DNA from: Knoellia sp. S7-12
Lineage (GTDB): Bacteria > Actinomycetota > Actinomycetes > Actinomycetales > Dermatophilaceae
DNA length: 64,000 nucleotides
Direction of reading: 5' to 3'
NCBI RefSeq assembly: GCF_040518285.1
Contig: NZ_CP155449.1
Location: 1,302,001 to 1,366,000, forward strand
The stretch's first letter is position 1. Each line of letters starts with the position of its first letter. The translations under genes and the position numbers were made by a program. The notes beneath the pieces are model-generated. The model did not search any database. It was not told the origin of the DNA and saw only the letters and a list, made by a program, of their open reading frames with translations. Below are positions 56,454 to 64,000 of this stretch, piece by piece.

Positions 56454-57791
56454 GTGCGTGCGCGCCCCGCCCCCCAAGAAACCGACATTCTCGCCGAGCC
56501 ACTCAGCGGCGGCGTCGTGACCGACCAGCGGCCAGCAGCGCCCCAGACGCAGTCAACGGCCCTCGCCGGGCGTGCCTATCTCAAGATGGTCCTCGTCCTT
56601 GGCGCTCTGGTCGCCCTGGGTCCCCTGACGATCGACACCTACCTGCCCGCGCTGCCAACGCTCGCGGACGACCTCGGTGCCACCGAGCCACAGGTGCAGT
56701 TCACCCTCACCGGCATCATGCTCGGCCTCGGTCTCGGGCAGTTGGTGCTCGGGCCGATCTCGGATGCCGTCGGGCGTCGCCGCGTCATGCTCGGCGGCAT
56801 CGTCGCCCACGCCGTGATGTCCGTGCTGGCCGCGCTCGCTCCGTCCATCGAGGTGCTCACTGCTGTCCGCATCGGTCAGGGCGTCTCGGGTGCGGCGGTC
56901 GCGGTCACGGCGATGGCCGTCGTGCGTGACCTGTTCACCGGGCGGCGGGCGGCAGGTCTGCTGAGCCACCTCACGCTGGTCATCGGCGTGGCTCCCATCC
57001 TCGCTCCGTCACTCGGCAGCCTCCTGCTCCAGCTCACGGGTTGGCGCGGGATCTTCGTGGCGCTGGCCCTCGTCGCGGTCGTGCTCTTCGTGGTCGCGCT
57101 GCTCGGCATGAACGAGACCCTGCCGGTCGAGCGGCGGCGGCCCGCGAGGATCGGTGCCACCCTCCGCACGTATGCCGTGCTGCTGCGCGACCGCGCCTTC
57201 GTCGGTCTGGTGCTGCTCGCGGGCCTGATGTTCAGTGCCCTCTTCGCCTACGTCGCGGGTTCGTCGTTCGTCCTGCAGGAGTACTACGGCCTGGACCAAC
57301 AGCAGTTCGGCATCCTGTTCGGCGTCAACGCCGCTGGCCTGATCGTGGCGACCCAGGTCAACCCATTCCTCCTGCGCAGGTGGGAACCTCAGCACATCCT
57401 GACGGGCGGGGTGGGTCTGGGCATGCTCGCGACAACCGCCCTGCTCGTGGCCGCACTGATCGATGCGCCGCTGGTGCTGGTGCTCGTGCCGCTGTGGTTC
57501 GTCATGTTTGCGGTGGGCCTGTCGTTCCCCAACACTCCGGCGCTCGCATTGTCGCGTCACGGTGAGGCCGCGGGCTCTGCGGCAGCGCTGCTCGGTGCCA
57601 TCCAGTTCGGGATGGCGAGCATCATCACCCCCCTGACCGGCCTGATCAGCACCGGGAGTGCGGTCGGCATGGCCGTGGTGATGTTCGGAGCGGTGTGGCT
57701 GGGTGCCCTCGTCCTGCTGGTCCTCGTGCAGCCCTCACGGCTCGTTGTCGAGCAGGACGAGGTCGCGGACGTCGCTCTCGCGGCGGTTTGA
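56454..57791 (+). CDS. Bcr/CflA family multidrug efflux MFS transporter
   Basis: 445 residues, twelve helices. TIDTYLPALPTLADDLG in helix 1, GQLVLGPISDAVGRRRVML as the loop 2-3 motif, and RIGQGVSGAAVAVTAMAVVRDL in helix 4 are classic Bcr/CflA (bicyclomycin/chloramphenicol-type export). GTG 56454 with AGGAG upstream; the first ~40 residues are a polar extension and a later start is possible. Confidence 0.92.
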   Translation: MRARPAPQETDILAEPLSGGVVTDQRPAAPQTQSTALAGRAYLKMVLVLGALVALGPLTIDTYLPALPTLADDLGATEPQVQFTLTGIMLGLGLGQLVLGPISDAVGRRRVMLGGIVAHAVMSVLAALAPSIEVLTAVRIGQGVSGAAVAVTAMAVVRDLFTGRRAAGLLSHLTLVIGVAPILAPSLGSLLLQLTGWRGIFVALALVAVVLFVVALLGMNETLPVERRRPARIGATLRTYAVLLRDRAFVGLVLLAGLMFSALFAYVAGSSFVLQEYYGLDQQQFGILFGVNAAGLIVATQVNPFLLRRWEPQHILTGGVGLGMLATTALLVAALIDAPLVLVLVPLWFVMFAVGLSFPNTPALALSRHGEAAGSAAALLGAIQFGMASIITPLTGLISTGSAVGMAVVMFGAVWLGALVLLVLVQPSRLVVEQDEVADVALAAV

Positions 57792-57872
57792 CCGACGCCG
57801 GATCATCCGGGGTGGGCAGGCTCACGTCGGTTCGGTGACGACACTGCAGTCCCACTCTGGGAGACTCCGACC

Positions 57873-59651
57873 ATGTCACGTGAGTTCACCAAGGTAGGCG
57901 TCATCGGGCTGGGCACCATGGGTGCCGGAATCGTGGAGGTGTTCGCGCGCAACGGGATCGACGTCGTCGCGGTCGATGTCACGGATGAGGCGGTCGAGCG
58001 AGGTCGCTCCTTCCTCAGCAAGTCCACGGGTCGCGCGCTCGACCGCGGCAAGATCGACCAGGCCGCCCATGACACCCTGCACGGGCACGTCAGCTATGCG
58101 ACCGACTTCGAGTCGCTCGCGAATTGCCAGCTCGTCGTCGAGGCCGTGCCCGAGCACTTGGATCTCAAGAAGGAGATCTTCGCCAAGCTCGATGCGATCG
58201 TCGCACCGGACGCCATCCTCGCGACCAACACGTCGTCGCTGCCCGTCACCGAGATCGCTGCCTCGACCAGCACCCCCATGCGAGTCGTCGGCATGCACTT
58301 CTTCAACCCGGCGCCCGTCCAGCAGTTCGTCGAGGTCATCCGCACGGTCATCACCGCTGACGACGTCTTCGAGGACGTCAAGGCACTCGCCGAGCGGATC
58401 GACAAGAAGCCGGTCATCGTCGGCGACAAGGCCGGCTTCATCGCCAATGCCCTGCTCTTCGGCTACTTGAACCACGCGGTGTCGATGTTCGAGAGCCGCT
58501 ACGCGACGCGTGAAGACATCGACGCATCGATGAAGCTCGGCTGCGGCTACCCGATGGGACCGCTCGCGCTGCTCGACCTCATCGGTCTCGACACGGCATA
58601 CGAGATTCTCGACACGATGTACAAGCAGGGACGCGACCGCCTCCACGCACCCAGCCCGATCATCAAGCAGATGGTGTCCGCCGGTCTCAAGGGTCGCAAG
58701 ACCGGGCGGGGTTTCTACACGTATGCCGCGGCCGGTTCGCCCGAGGTCGTCACCGATGTGCACACGCCCGTCGACGGTGTCACCGAGGGCGTGCAGCTGC
58801 GCGAGATCTCGTCGGTCGGCGTCGTCGGCTCCGGCACGATGGCGACGGGCATCATCGAGGTCTTCGCCAAGGCCGGCAAGAGCGTCACCTTTGTGGCCCG
58901 CAGCCAGGACAAGCTTGACGGTGTCCGTGCCGCGATCGAGAAATCGCAGGCCCGCGCCGTCGAGAAGGGTCGCGCCACCCAGCAGGAGGCCGACGAGCTG
59001 CTCGCGCGCCTGCACCCGACGACGGAACGCGCCGACCTCGCCGAGGTCGACCTCGTCGTCGAGGCCATCGCCGAGGACCTCGAGATCAAGCAGGAGCTCT
59101 TTCGCGAGCTCGACAAGATCTGCAAGCCCGGCGCAATCCTCGCCACGACGACCTCGTCCCTGCCGATCATCGACTGCGCGAGGGTGACCTCGCGGCCGGA
59201 GGACGTCGTCGGCATGCACTTCTTCAACCCGGCGCAGATCATGAAGCTCGTGGAGGTCGTGCACACCGTGTCGACCGGCGACGACGTCGTCGCGACCGTG
59301 CAGGAGTTGTGTCGCGAGATCGGCAAACACCCGGTGACCTGTGGTGACCGCTCGGGCTTCATCGTCAATGCACTGCTCTTTCCCTACCTCAACGACGCGA
59401 TCAAGATGCTCGACGCCAACTACGCCTCTGCTGATGACATCGACACTGCGATGAAGACCGGCTGTGGTCTGCCGATGGGGCCGTTCGAGCTCCTCGACGT
59501 CGTCGGTCTGGACGTGTCGCTGGCGATCGAGCGCGAGCTCTACATCGAGTTCCGCGAGCCGGGATATGCACCCGCGCCCCTGCTCGAGCACCTCGTGACG
59601 GCGGGCTACCTCGGTCGCAAGACGGGGCGCGGCTTCCGCACCTACGCCTGA
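57873..59651 (+). CDS. duplicated 3-hydroxyacyl-CoA dehydrogenase
   Basis: 592 residues made of two complete 3-hydroxybutyryl-CoA dehydrogenase units in tandem (~1-285 and ~305-592). Each has a Rossmann start (VGVIGLGTMGAGI and VGVVGSGTMATGI), the Ser/Thr site (ATNTSSLPV and ATTTSSLPI), the catalytic His in GMHFFNPA, the Glu in VVEAVPE and VVEAIAE, and the C-terminal Gly-Arg-Lys-Thr-Gly-Arg-Gly-Phe ending. Both halves look active. It oxidises 3-hydroxyacyl-CoA with NAD in beta-oxidation or acetoacetyl-CoA metabolism. ATG with GGGAG upstream. Confidence 0.93.
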   Translation: MSREFTKVGVIGLGTMGAGIVEVFARNGIDVVAVDVTDEAVERGRSFLSKSTGRALDRGKIDQAAHDTLHGHVSYATDFESLANCQLVVEAVPEHLDLKKEIFAKLDAIVAPDAILATNTSSLPVTEIAASTSTPMRVVGMHFFNPAPVQQFVEVIRTVITADDVFEDVKALAERIDKKPVIVGDKAGFIANALLFGYLNHAVSMFESRYATREDIDASMKLGCGYPMGPLALLDLIGLDTAYEILDTMYKQGRDRLHAPSPIIKQMVSAGLKGRKTGRGFYTYAAAGSPEVVTDVHTPVDGVTEGVQLREISSVGVVGSGTMATGIIEVFAKAGKSVTFVARSQDKLDGVRAAIEKSQARAVEKGRATQQEADELLARLHPTTERADLAEVDLVVEAIAEDLEIKQELFRELDKICKPGAILATTTSSLPIIDCARVTSRPEDVVGMHFFNPAQIMKLVEVVHTVSTGDDVVATVQELCREIGKHPVTCGDRSGFIVNALLFPYLNDAIKMLDANYASADDIDTAMKTGCGLPMGPFELLDVVGLDVSLAIERELYIEFREPGYAPAPLLEHLVTAGYLGRKTGRGFRTYA

Positions 59652-59667
59652 CCCGCGCTGGGGTGGG

Positions 59668-59673
59668 TAACCT
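59668..59673 (+). promoter_or_regulatory. -10 box of a leaderless promoter
   Basis: TAACCT, 6 nt (CCGCGT), GTG at 59680. Confidence 0.55.
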
Positions 59674-59679
59674 CCGCGT

Positions 59680-62139
59680 GTGAGTGCCGCAACGAAGCTC
59701 CCCGCCCGCGCCCAGGTCGTCATCATCGGCGGCGGGGTGATCGGCGCCTCCATCGCCTACCACCTCGCCCACGAGGGGGTCACCGACGTCGTCCTCATCG
59801 AGCGCGACCGTCTGACCAGTGGCACCACATGGCACGCGGCCGGACTGATGACGTGCTTCGGGACGACGAGCGAAACCCTCACCGGGATCCGCCTGAATTC
59901 GCGTGACCTCTTTGCGCGGCTCGAGGCCGAGACCGGACTGTCGACGGGGTTCCGGCCGGTGGGCCTCATCGAGGCAGTGGGCGACACCGACCGGCTCGAG
60001 GAGTACCGCCGGGTCGCGACCTTCCAACGCCGTCTCGGGCTCGAGGTCAACGAGATCAGCCCGCGCGAGATGGCCGAGCTCTTCCCGCTTGCCGACATGG
60101 ACGGTCTCATCTCCGGCTTCCACGTGCCCGGCGACGGTCGCGTCAACCCGGTCGACCTCACCATGTCGCTGGCCCGCGGGGCCAAGAACCTCGGGGTGCG
60201 CATCGTCGAGGGCGTCACCGCTGGCGACGTCATCACCCGCACCGACGGCGCCCTGCCTCGTGTCACCGGCGTCCGCACCAGCGCGGGTGACATCGAGTGC
60301 GAGACCGTCGTCAACTGCACCGGCATGTGGGCGCGCCAGCTGGGGGAGCGGCACGGCGTCGTCATCCCCAACCAGGCCGCCGAGCACTACTACCTCATCA
60401 CGGACACCATCCCCGGGCTCGACCCCAACGGTCCGGTGTTCGAGGACCCGGCACGCTACGGCTACTACCGCGAAGAGGGCGGCGGCATGATGGTCGGGCT
60501 GTTCGAGCCGGTCGCGGCCGCCTGGAACCTCGATGGCATCCCCGAGGACTTCTCCTTCGGCACGCTGCCGCCCGACTGGGACCGCATGGCGCCGGCCCTG
60601 GAGGCGGCGATGTCGCGGGTGCCGGTGACCCTGGAGGCAGGCGTGCGGACCTTCTTCTGCGGACCCGAGTCGTTCACTCCCGACCGGTTGCCTGCCGTGG
60701 GAGAGGCGCCCGGCCTGCAGGGCTATTTCGTTGCGGCAGGCCTCAATTCGGTCGGCATCCTCAGCAGTGGTGGGCTGGGACGCGTGGTCGCGCAATGGAT
60801 CGCGAGCGGTCGCCCCGACGTCGACGTCACGGCGATCGACGTCGCCCGCTTCATGCCGCACCAGCTCCAGCGCGACTACCGACGCGACCGTGTCACCGAG
60901 GTCCTCGGCAAGACGTATGCCGCGCACACGCCCGGCATCGAGCTCCTCACCGGACGCGGCACCTTCGTCTCGCCCGTCCATGAGGACATGGTCGCCGCGG
61001 GGGCACGGCTCAAGGACGTCTCGGGCTGGGAGAGCGCGGACTGGTATGCCGGTGACGGACAGGATGCGCACGTCACCCCCTCGTGGAGTCGGCAGCCGTG
61101 GTTCGACGCGTGGGAGGCCGAGCACCGGGCCGTTCGGGAGGCCGTGGGTCTCATCGACATGTCGTTCATGGCGACGTTCGTGGTCGGAGGGAGGGACGCC
61201 GGCGTCGTCCTCGAGCGGGTGAGCGCTGGTCACGTCGACGGGGACGTCGACCGGATCACCTACACGCAGTGGCTCGGGCCCGACGGCGGGCTCGAGGCCG
61301 ACCTCACCGTGACCAAACGCGGCGAGAACGACTTCCTCGTCGTCGCATCCGACACCGCCCACGGGCACACGCTCGCGTGGCTGCGACGACAGGTCGGCGA
61401 CGCCGACCTCACGATCGAGGACGTCACCGTGGCGACCGGTCAACTCAACGTCCAGGGCCCGCGCTCGCGCGCGCTGCTCGACGCCCTGACCGACGCCGAC
61501 CTGTCGCACGAGGCGTTCCCCTTCCGCACCGCGCGCATGATCATCCTCGCCGAAATCGAGGTGCTGTGCGTGCGCATCACCTATGTGGGAGAGCTCGGCT
61601 ATGAGCTCTACCTCCCGCGCGACCGGACCGCAGAGCTCTGGAGCGTGCTGCGCTCGGAGGGCACGGCATACGGAATCCGTCCCGTCGGGCTCCGAGCGCT
61701 CGGTTCGCTCCGTCTCGAGAAGGCGTACCGCGACTACGGCCACGACATCGACAACACCGACACCGTCGGGATGGCCGGTCTCGGCTTCGCCGTCGACCTC
61801 GAGCACGACTTCATCGGGCGCGAGGCGGTAATCGCCGAGCGCGAGCAGCCGCGTCACGAGAAGCTCGTCCAGGTGCTGCTCACCGATCCGGAACCATTGA
61901 TGTTCGGTGCCGAGGTGCTGCTGCGTGACGGTGTGCCGGTCGGTGACGTGCGATCCGCGTCGTACGGCTGGACGCTCGGTGGTGCGGTCGGCATCGCCGC
62001 GGTGACGTCCGACGGCCCGGTGACCAAGGCGTGGCTCGAGGACGGCACGTGGGAGGTCGACATCGCCGGCAGGCGCATCCCGGCGAGGGTCTCGCTCCGA
62101 CCGCTCTACGACCCGACGAGCGCCCGCGTCCGCACCTGA
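59680..62139 (+). CDS. dimethylglycine/sarcosine dehydrogenase-like flavoprotein with GcvT domain
   Basis: 819 residues. N-terminal DAO-type FAD domain (VVIIGGGVIGASIAYHLAHEG, covalent-FAD His in TTWHAAGLM), FAO-type middle region, and C-terminal GcvT-like tetrahydrofolate domain from ~residue 425 (RTARMIILAEIEVLCVRITYVGELGYELYLP). Oxidatively demethylates N-methylglycines, passing the C1 unit to folate. The electron acceptor (ETF or oxygen) cannot be told. GTG start supported by a leaderless box. Confidence 0.92.
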   Translation: MSAATKLPARAQVVIIGGGVIGASIAYHLAHEGVTDVVLIERDRLTSGTTWHAAGLMTCFGTTSETLTGIRLNSRDLFARLEAETGLSTGFRPVGLIEAVGDTDRLEEYRRVATFQRRLGLEVNEISPREMAELFPLADMDGLISGFHVPGDGRVNPVDLTMSLARGAKNLGVRIVEGVTAGDVITRTDGALPRVTGVRTSAGDIECETVVNCTGMWARQLGERHGVVIPNQAAEHYYLITDTIPGLDPNGPVFEDPARYGYYREEGGGMMVGLFEPVAAAWNLDGIPEDFSFGTLPPDWDRMAPALEAAMSRVPVTLEAGVRTFFCGPESFTPDRLPAVGEAPGLQGYFVAAGLNSVGILSSGGLGRVVAQWIASGRPDVDVTAIDVARFMPHQLQRDYRRDRVTEVLGKTYAAHTPGIELLTGRGTFVSPVHEDMVAAGARLKDVSGWESADWYAGDGQDAHVTPSWSRQPWFDAWEAEHRAVREAVGLIDMSFMATFVVGGRDAGVVLERVSAGHVDGDVDRITYTQWLGPDGGLEADLTVTKRGENDFLVVASDTAHGHTLAWLRRQVGDADLTIEDVTVATGQLNVQGPRSRALLDALTDADLSHEAFPFRTARMIILAEIEVLCVRITYVGELGYELYLPRDRTAELWSVLRSEGTAYGIRPVGLRALGSLRLEKAYRDYGHDIDNTDTVGMAGLGFAVDLEHDFIGREAVIAEREQPRHEKLVQVLLTDPEPLMFGAEVLLRDGVPVGDVRSASYGWTLGGAVGIAAVTSDGPVTKAWLEDGTWEVDIAGRRIPARVSLRPLYDPTSARVRT

Positions 62140-62192
62140 GCGCAGCAGACCTGAGAGCCTCCCGATCGGCGGGTCGGTGGATCTGCTCGGCG

Positions 62193-62807
62193 TCAGGTCA
62201 GGGCGGGCACTCCGGGTCCCCCCACGTCGGCCAGTGCCTCACGGCGACCCGAGACGACGAGCAGGAGCGACAGGACGGTGCCGCTGACCTCGGGCCCGTC
62301 GCCGATGACCACGTCGGCATCCGTGGCGCGCAGGGTCACGCCGGCGACGCGCTGTTTGCCGCCACCCATGCCGACCGATGTCCGGGCCTGATAGCGCAGC
62401 GACCGCTCGACGGCCTCGGGCGAGTAGGCCCGAGGGAGGCCGAGGGGTCGCCGGATGTCTTCGCCGTGGACGACCTCCTCGACGAGACGGCTGTCGAGCG
62501 GTGCAGGTGGTCCGGACCGGCGGTCGGCCACCGCGCGTAGCCCCTCGAGGGTGTCGGCGGACGAGGCGCCCAGCTCGCTGGCCACACCCATCGCATTCTG
62601 CCGGTCGAAGTCGAAGCGGGCTCGGGCCATGGCGACAACGAACCCGAGCCTGGTCGTGCGGGCGTTGTGGACCAGATGGGCCGCCACCTCCCTCACGGTC
62701 CAGTCGCCGCACAGCGACTGCTGACGCCACTGGGCCTCGTCGAGACCCGAGAGGTCCCGGATGAGGGCCACCCGCTCCGCGTGCACCATGTCCCACGTGT
62801 CACTCAT
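62193..62807 (-). CDS. mycothiol-dependent maleylpyruvate isomerase-like protein (DinB fold)
   Basis: 204 residues. The N-terminal MDMPI domain has CGDWTVREVAAHLVHNAR, with the first metal His, and RLVEEVVHGEDIRR with the Glu/His pair of the other ligands. Members use mycothiol as cofactor; maleylpyruvate isomerase is the namesake but most are uncharacterised. No aromatic catabolism genes nearby. Confidence 0.83.
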   Translation of the reverse strand: MSDTWDMVHAERVALIRDLSGLDEAQWRQQSLCGDWTVREVAAHLVHNARTTRLGFVVAMARARFDFDRQNAMGVASELGASSADTLEGLRAVADRRSGPPAPLDSRLVEEVVHGEDIRRPLGLPRAYSPEAVERSLRYQARTSVGMGGGKQRVAGVTLRATDADVVIGDGPEVSGTVLSLLLVVSGRREALADVGGPGVPALT

Positions 62808-62868
62808 GTCAGCACCCTCTCAGGCGCCGGTGACAGTGGCTCCGGGACGAATCTGCGACGCTTGACCC

Positions 62869-63168
62869 ATGCCTCGCGCCAACCGACGACGTCCCGACGA
62901 CGTGCCCCTCGCGATGGGGCGCCTCGGTCGCGGTGGCACGACCACCGAGTCGTATGCCGGTCAGCGCTGGACGGTGCGGCGTCTCACCGGTGAGTCCTCG
63001 GAACGCGCCTACATGTGCCCCGGCTGCGAGCAGGACGTTGTGCCGGGAACGCCTCACGTCGTCGCCTGGCCCGAGGAAGGGGTCGGCGGGGTCGGGGACC
63101 GTCGGCACTGGCACACTCCGTGCTGGGCCGCGCGCGAGCGTCGACACCCGCGGGGCGCAATCCGCTGA
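62869..63168 (+). CDS. small zinc-ribbon-like protein of unknown function
   Basis: 99 residues. MCPGCEQDV and, after ~25 residues, HWHTPCWAARER give two Cys, His and Cys positions that could bind one zinc; the layout resembles a stripped HNH or zinc-ribbon module. The N-terminus is Arg-rich. I recall homologues in many actinobacteria labelled ATP/GTP-binding protein without basis. ATG 62869. Confidence 0.7.
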   Translation: MPRANRRRPDDVPLAMGRLGRGGTTTESYAGQRWTVRRLTGESSERAYMCPGCEQDVVPGTPHVVAWPEEGVGGVGDRRHWHTPCWAARERRHPRGAIR

Positions 63169-63209
63169 CCTGCGGTGATCCCCGATAGGTTAGCGATCGA
63201 GGAGGCCAC

Positions 63210-64000
63210 GTGAACCTGAGCTGGGGCAAGAACTCGGTGCGCGGCTGGCGTGAGTATCGCCAGCGTCAGCGCGCCGCTCTGCGTGAGAGCAACCGCATCC
63301 GCTACGAGGACGAGCACCTCGAGCGGAGCCTCATGAACGACGTCCTCGGCGATGAGAGCGACGCACCAGCGGGAGCCGAGGAGTCCGGCGCAGCCGGGGC
63401 CACCGGAGCAGACGCTGCGGACGCGACCGCCGGGCGTCGTGCCCCCGACAGTTCCGGGATGACCCAGTTCGGCGAGATGGGCCGTCCCATGAACCGACAC
63501 TCACCCTTCTATCTCGGCTTCGTCGGCGCGCTCGGTGCCCTCCTCGCCATTGGTCTCTGGCATTCGCTCGGACGGCTTGCGACGACCCTCACCATCCTCG
63601 TCGTCGCGCTGTTCCTCACGCTCGCGCTCAACCCGCTGGTCGAGTGGCTGGGCCGCCGCGGCCTCAAGCGTTCACTGTCGGTGGGCATCGTCTTCCTCGG
63701 CGTGGTCGTCGTCTTCATCCTTCTCGGTCTGCTCGTCTTCCCCCCTGTGGTCAGCCAGGGCAGTGAGCTCGTCCAGCAGGCTCCCACCTATCTGGACCGG
63801 ATTCTCAACACGTCCTGGGTCCAGGAGCTCGACAAGAACTACGACGTGGTCGACAAGATCAACGAGGAGTTCAACAAGCGCCTCACCGACGAGACCTTCA
63901 TCAGCTCGGTACTCGGCGGAGTCCTCGGAGCCGGCCGAGCGGTCCTCAACGGGGTCTTCCAGACCTTCACGATCCTCATCCTCACGCTCTACTTCCTCGC
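63210..64000 (+). CDS. AI-2E family transporter (PerM/YdiK), partial
   Basis: First 263 codons; the gene runs off the window. A soluble N-terminus of ~95 residues, basic then Ala/Glu-rich, precedes the membrane part: FYLGFVGALGALLAIGLWHS, TILVVALFLTLALNPLVEWLGRRGLKRSLSV, VGIVFLGVVVVFILLGLLVFPPVV, then the soluble PTYLDRILNTSWVQELDKNYDV and TFTILILTLYFL. The ALNPLVEWL and PPVV segments are typical. GTG 63210 has GGAGG 4 nt upstream. Substrate unknown. Confidence 0.85.
   Translation, partial: MNLSWGKNSVRGWREYRQRQRAALRESNRIRYEDEHLERSLMNDVLGDESDAPAGAEESGAAGATGADAADATAGRRAPDSSGMTQFGEMGRPMNRHSPFYLGFVGALGALLAIGLWHSLGRLATTLTILVVALFLTLALNPLVEWLGRRGLKRSLSVGIVFLGVVVVFILLGLLVFPPVVSQGSELVQQAPTYLDRILNTSWVQELDKNYDVVDKINEEFNKRLTDETFISSVLGGVLGAGRAVLNGVFQTFTILILTLYFL

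Noticed and set aside
59401..61857. An 818-codon open frame opposite the dimethylglycine-type gene
   Set aside because: Same reason: the plus strand encodes well-conserved enzymes with all motifs.

Overview
This window is a stretch of a high-GC actinobacterial chromosome. Evidence for the group: mycobacterial-type NucS in place of MutS/L, SigR-RsrA, fused E2-E1 alpha-ketoglutarate enzyme (Kgd), the 24-residue ribosomal protein bL37, Ni-superoxide dismutase with SodX, a mycothiol-type DinB enzyme, DUF6104 and DUF2550, and the gene order argS-lysA-hom-thrC-thrB-rho ... rpmE-prfA-prmC-tsaC ... atp-DUF2550. A member of Micrococcales (for example Intrasporangiaceae) is my inference from overall feel; nothing in the window proves the family. 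There is no rRNA, CRISPR array, phage or insertion sequence.

Layout. 0.1-3.4 kb: SRAP abasic-site protein and a coupled hydrolase, ferritin, then the thiol-oxidative stress module sigR-rsrA with a textbook SigR promoter, facing the gene for bL37. 3.6-6.3 kb: an unusual three-gene unit made of a 46-residue secreted peptide and two membrane proteins with degenerate HD-GYP domains. 6.3-11.3 kb: sodX-sodN, malic enzyme, homocysteine methyltransferase, an MDR oxidoreductase, SGNH hydrolase and DUF6104. 11.4-20 kb: kgd, an ABC-2 exporter pair, two overlapping CNNM/CorC-type membrane proteins. 20-29.6 kb: tRNA-Arg(CCG), a receiver protein, argS, then the lysine/threonine genes lysA-hom-thrC-thrB and rho. 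29.7-33 kb: a four-gene block (GNAT, Lrp/AsnC, gamma-family PLP enzyme, AbiEi/DUF559 protein) that separates rho from rpmE. 33.3-48.1 kb: rpmE, prfA, prmC, tsaC, glyA, a sugar transferase on the other strand, and the full F1Fo ATP synthase operon with a very short epsilon subunit. 48.1-64 kb: cobalamin adenosyltransferase, STAS protein, DUF418-like membrane protein, an ethylmalonyl-CoA-mutase-like enzyme, Eis-type acetyltransferase, histidine phosphatase, PadR with a membrane partner, nucS, Bcr/CflA exporter, a double 3-hydroxyacyl-CoA dehydrogenase, a dimethylglycine-dehydrogenase-like flavoprotein, a mycothiol-type enzyme, a small zinc protein and the start of an AI-2E family transporter.

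Three genome-scale patterns stand out. (1) The octamer GTATGCCG/CGGCATAC occurs far more often than base composition predicts (46 copies of its heptamer core found by eye, about 6-7 expected), mostly inside genes as Tyr-Ala or Ala-Tyr codon pairs, and twice as inverted pairs inside terminator-like stems, as DNA uptake sequences do. (2) Thirteen genes have a TANNNT -10 box exactly 6-7 nt before their start codon, so they are probably transcribed leaderless; this also settles several starts. (3) Perfect SigR promoters (GGGAAT-N18-GTT) precede both sigR and rpmE, linking ribosome composition to disulphide stress. A perfect CRP/GlxR-type site TGTGA-N6-TCACA lies ahead of the ATP synthase operon.
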